Below are positions 52,604 through 53,289 of a DNA stretch of 53,289 bases, piece after piece (position 1 is the first letter of the stretch; every line of letters starts with the position of its first letter). A program made the position numbers and the translations under genes. The DNA is from a virus. The stretch spans positions 1-53,289 of IMG/VR virus record IMGVR_UViG_3300030101_004884; one strand, 5' to 3'. The notes beneath the pieces are model-generated. The model did no database searches, was not told the DNA's origin, and saw only the letters and a program-made list of their open reading frames with translations.

Positions 52604-52969
52604 CTACCTATAAAACGATTGTTTTTTATTTATCTGACACTTATTTTCATGTGATACCCCTTCCGTTAATTCCACATAACCCATGCCTTTTGATATATTT
52701 TCATACTCTAAATCGGGATATTCATCGAAAATTTCCCTGTAGGCTTTCTCGTGCTGAATCTTTCTATGTTGATCCAGCAAAGCAATGCGTTCTCGCGTAC
52801 CGTAAGGGTATTTTGCGGTACATAAATCTAAGCCTAGTGTGCCTACCCTGCCATAAGGTTTACCATCAATGTGCATGACTGTGCTGTGTTGTGGGCGCTG
52901 TGGCTCCCAAGCGGTAAAAACAATACGCCGTGTGCCGATAATGTATCTTCGAGTAATGATATTTTTCAT
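52604..52969 (-). CDS. Uncharacterised protein
   Basis: A 121-residue basic protein (MKNIITRRYIIGTRRIVFTAWEPQRPQHSTVMHIDGKPYGRVGTLG). Beta-rich first half, helical centre (RERIALLDQHRKIQHEKAYREIFDEYP). The ATG overlaps the stop of the upstream gene (ATGA at 52966-52969). No family recognised. Confidence 0.6.
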   Translation of the reverse strand: MKNIITRRYIIGTRRIVFTAWEPQRPQHSTVMHIDGKPYGRVGTLGLDLCTAKYPYGTRERIALLDQHRKIQHEKAYREIFDEYPDLEYENISKGMGYVELTEGVSHENKCQINKKQSFYR

Positions 52970-53256
52970 GATGCCACCTCATACCTTGTGAACCACACAT
53001 ATTTAACGTCTTGACCCTGGAATTTGCTGTCTTTGATTTCCTGGATAAATTCGACAAAATTTTCACCTTTTGAGAAAACCGCGCTTTTTTTCCAATAAGC
53101 CCCTTTTGCTTTTTTTATCGTTTCACTTTTTGTGCGTTTTTTTTCCAGATCTACTTTTGAGAATAAAACATTATTTTTAGCGTCAATATATCCGCTACTA
53201 AATACGGTTTTTACGTTTTTACCCTTGTTTAATACGTTCTCCAGTGCCTTAATCAT
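52966..53256 (-). CDS. Uncharacterised protein spanning the contig junction
   Basis: A 96-residue basic protein (MIKALENVLNKGKNVKTVFSSGYIDAKNNVLFSK) ending QDVKYVWFTRYEVAS. The 5' part lies in the 99-bp repeat and is duplicated at 1-66. Lys rich. The upstream neighbour in the operon is the 28-codon gene at 63-149. No family recognised. Confidence 0.7.
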   Translation of the reverse strand: MIKALENVLNKGKNVKTVFSSGYIDAKNNVLFSKVDLEKKRTKSETIKKAKGAYWKKSAVFSKGENFVEFIQEIKDSKFQGQDVKYVWFTRYEVAS

Positions 53257-53289
53257 GATGCTACCCCTTTAATGTTTTGAGCGATTTCT
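53191..53289. repeat. Right copy of the 99-bp terminal direct repeat
   Basis: Identical to 1-99. Removing one copy gives a circle of 53,190 bp in which the leftward operon is continuous. Confidence 0.95.

Noticed and set aside
1-53289. Integrase, transposase or phage attachment site
   Set aside because: No tyrosine or serine recombinase pattern and no transposase were seen; the excisionase-like HTH proteins alone do not prove lysogeny.

Overview
The window looks like the complete genome of a long, non-contractile-tailed double-stranded DNA phage (siphovirus-type caudovirus). Its first and last 99 bases are identical, so the contig closes into a circle of about 53,190 bp. One gene (52966-53256) has its 5' part repeated at the left end. 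No integrase, partition system or clear lysogeny repressor was found, so the lifestyle is unresolved. The host is not stated. Two things point to a bacterium of the Myxococcota / Bradymonadota / deltaproteobacterial type: a lipoprotein carrying MopE-type 'CNGxDDDCDGxxD' repeats with a von Willebrand A domain, and several excellent sigma-54 promoter matches in the non-coding regions.

Layout. (1) 43677-53289, continuing through the junction to 1193: about 30 small, tightly overlapping leftward genes, most of unknown function. The recognisable ones are a FliA-like sigma factor, a Dot1-like methyltransferase, a papain-like cysteine protease, a possible DUF1874/AcrIII-1-fold protein, a MerR/excisionase-like DNA-binding protein and several zinc ribbons. 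This is probably the early, host-takeover and counter-defence block. (2) 1194-2599: a 1.4 kb non-coding region with four 60-bp tandem repeats, nine GTTAC/GTAAC motifs, a sigma-54-like promoter, palindromes and a 14/16-bp iteron array. It is the best candidate for a replication origin and control region. (3) 2600-4242: four small rightward genes ending in a strong terminator. (4) 4243-5159: a second non-coding region with a low-complexity GTTCGTC repeat, four interleaved sigma-54-like sites and three stacked terminator-like hairpins. (5) 5160-6573: a small membrane protein, a PD-(D/E)XK-like protein and a cytosine-C5 methyltransferase whose gene also encodes a second, overprinted protein. (6) 6674-8480: a leftward cargo block with the vWA lipoprotein.

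(7) 8511-19268: packaging and head genes (TerS, TerL, portal, a prohead protease fusion, scaffold, decoration, major capsid protein, connectors). (8) 19268-32466: tail genes (Ig-like fibre, a tRNA-like RNA, two paralogous tail-tube proteins, a tail chaperone with a -1 frameshift at A AAA AAC, tape measure, two paralogous tail-tip proteins, hub/receptor protein). (9) 32471-34147: lysis cassette (membrane proteins, holin candidate, amidase). (10) 34181-43685: recombination and replication (YqaJ exonuclease, RecT-like annealase, excisionase-like HTH, SF2 helicase, primase-helicase, SSB, DNA methyltransferase, RuvC-like resolvase).

How it fits together: the exonuclease-annealase pair, SSB, helicase, primase-helicase and resolvase make a nearly self-contained replication and recombination set. 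The rightward structural genes follow the usual order from terminase to tail tip to lysis. The leftward block, with its own sigma factor, faces away from them. The least explained parts are the two non-coding control regions, the overprinted methyltransferase and the leftward block. All functional calls come from reading motifs by eye; no database search was run.
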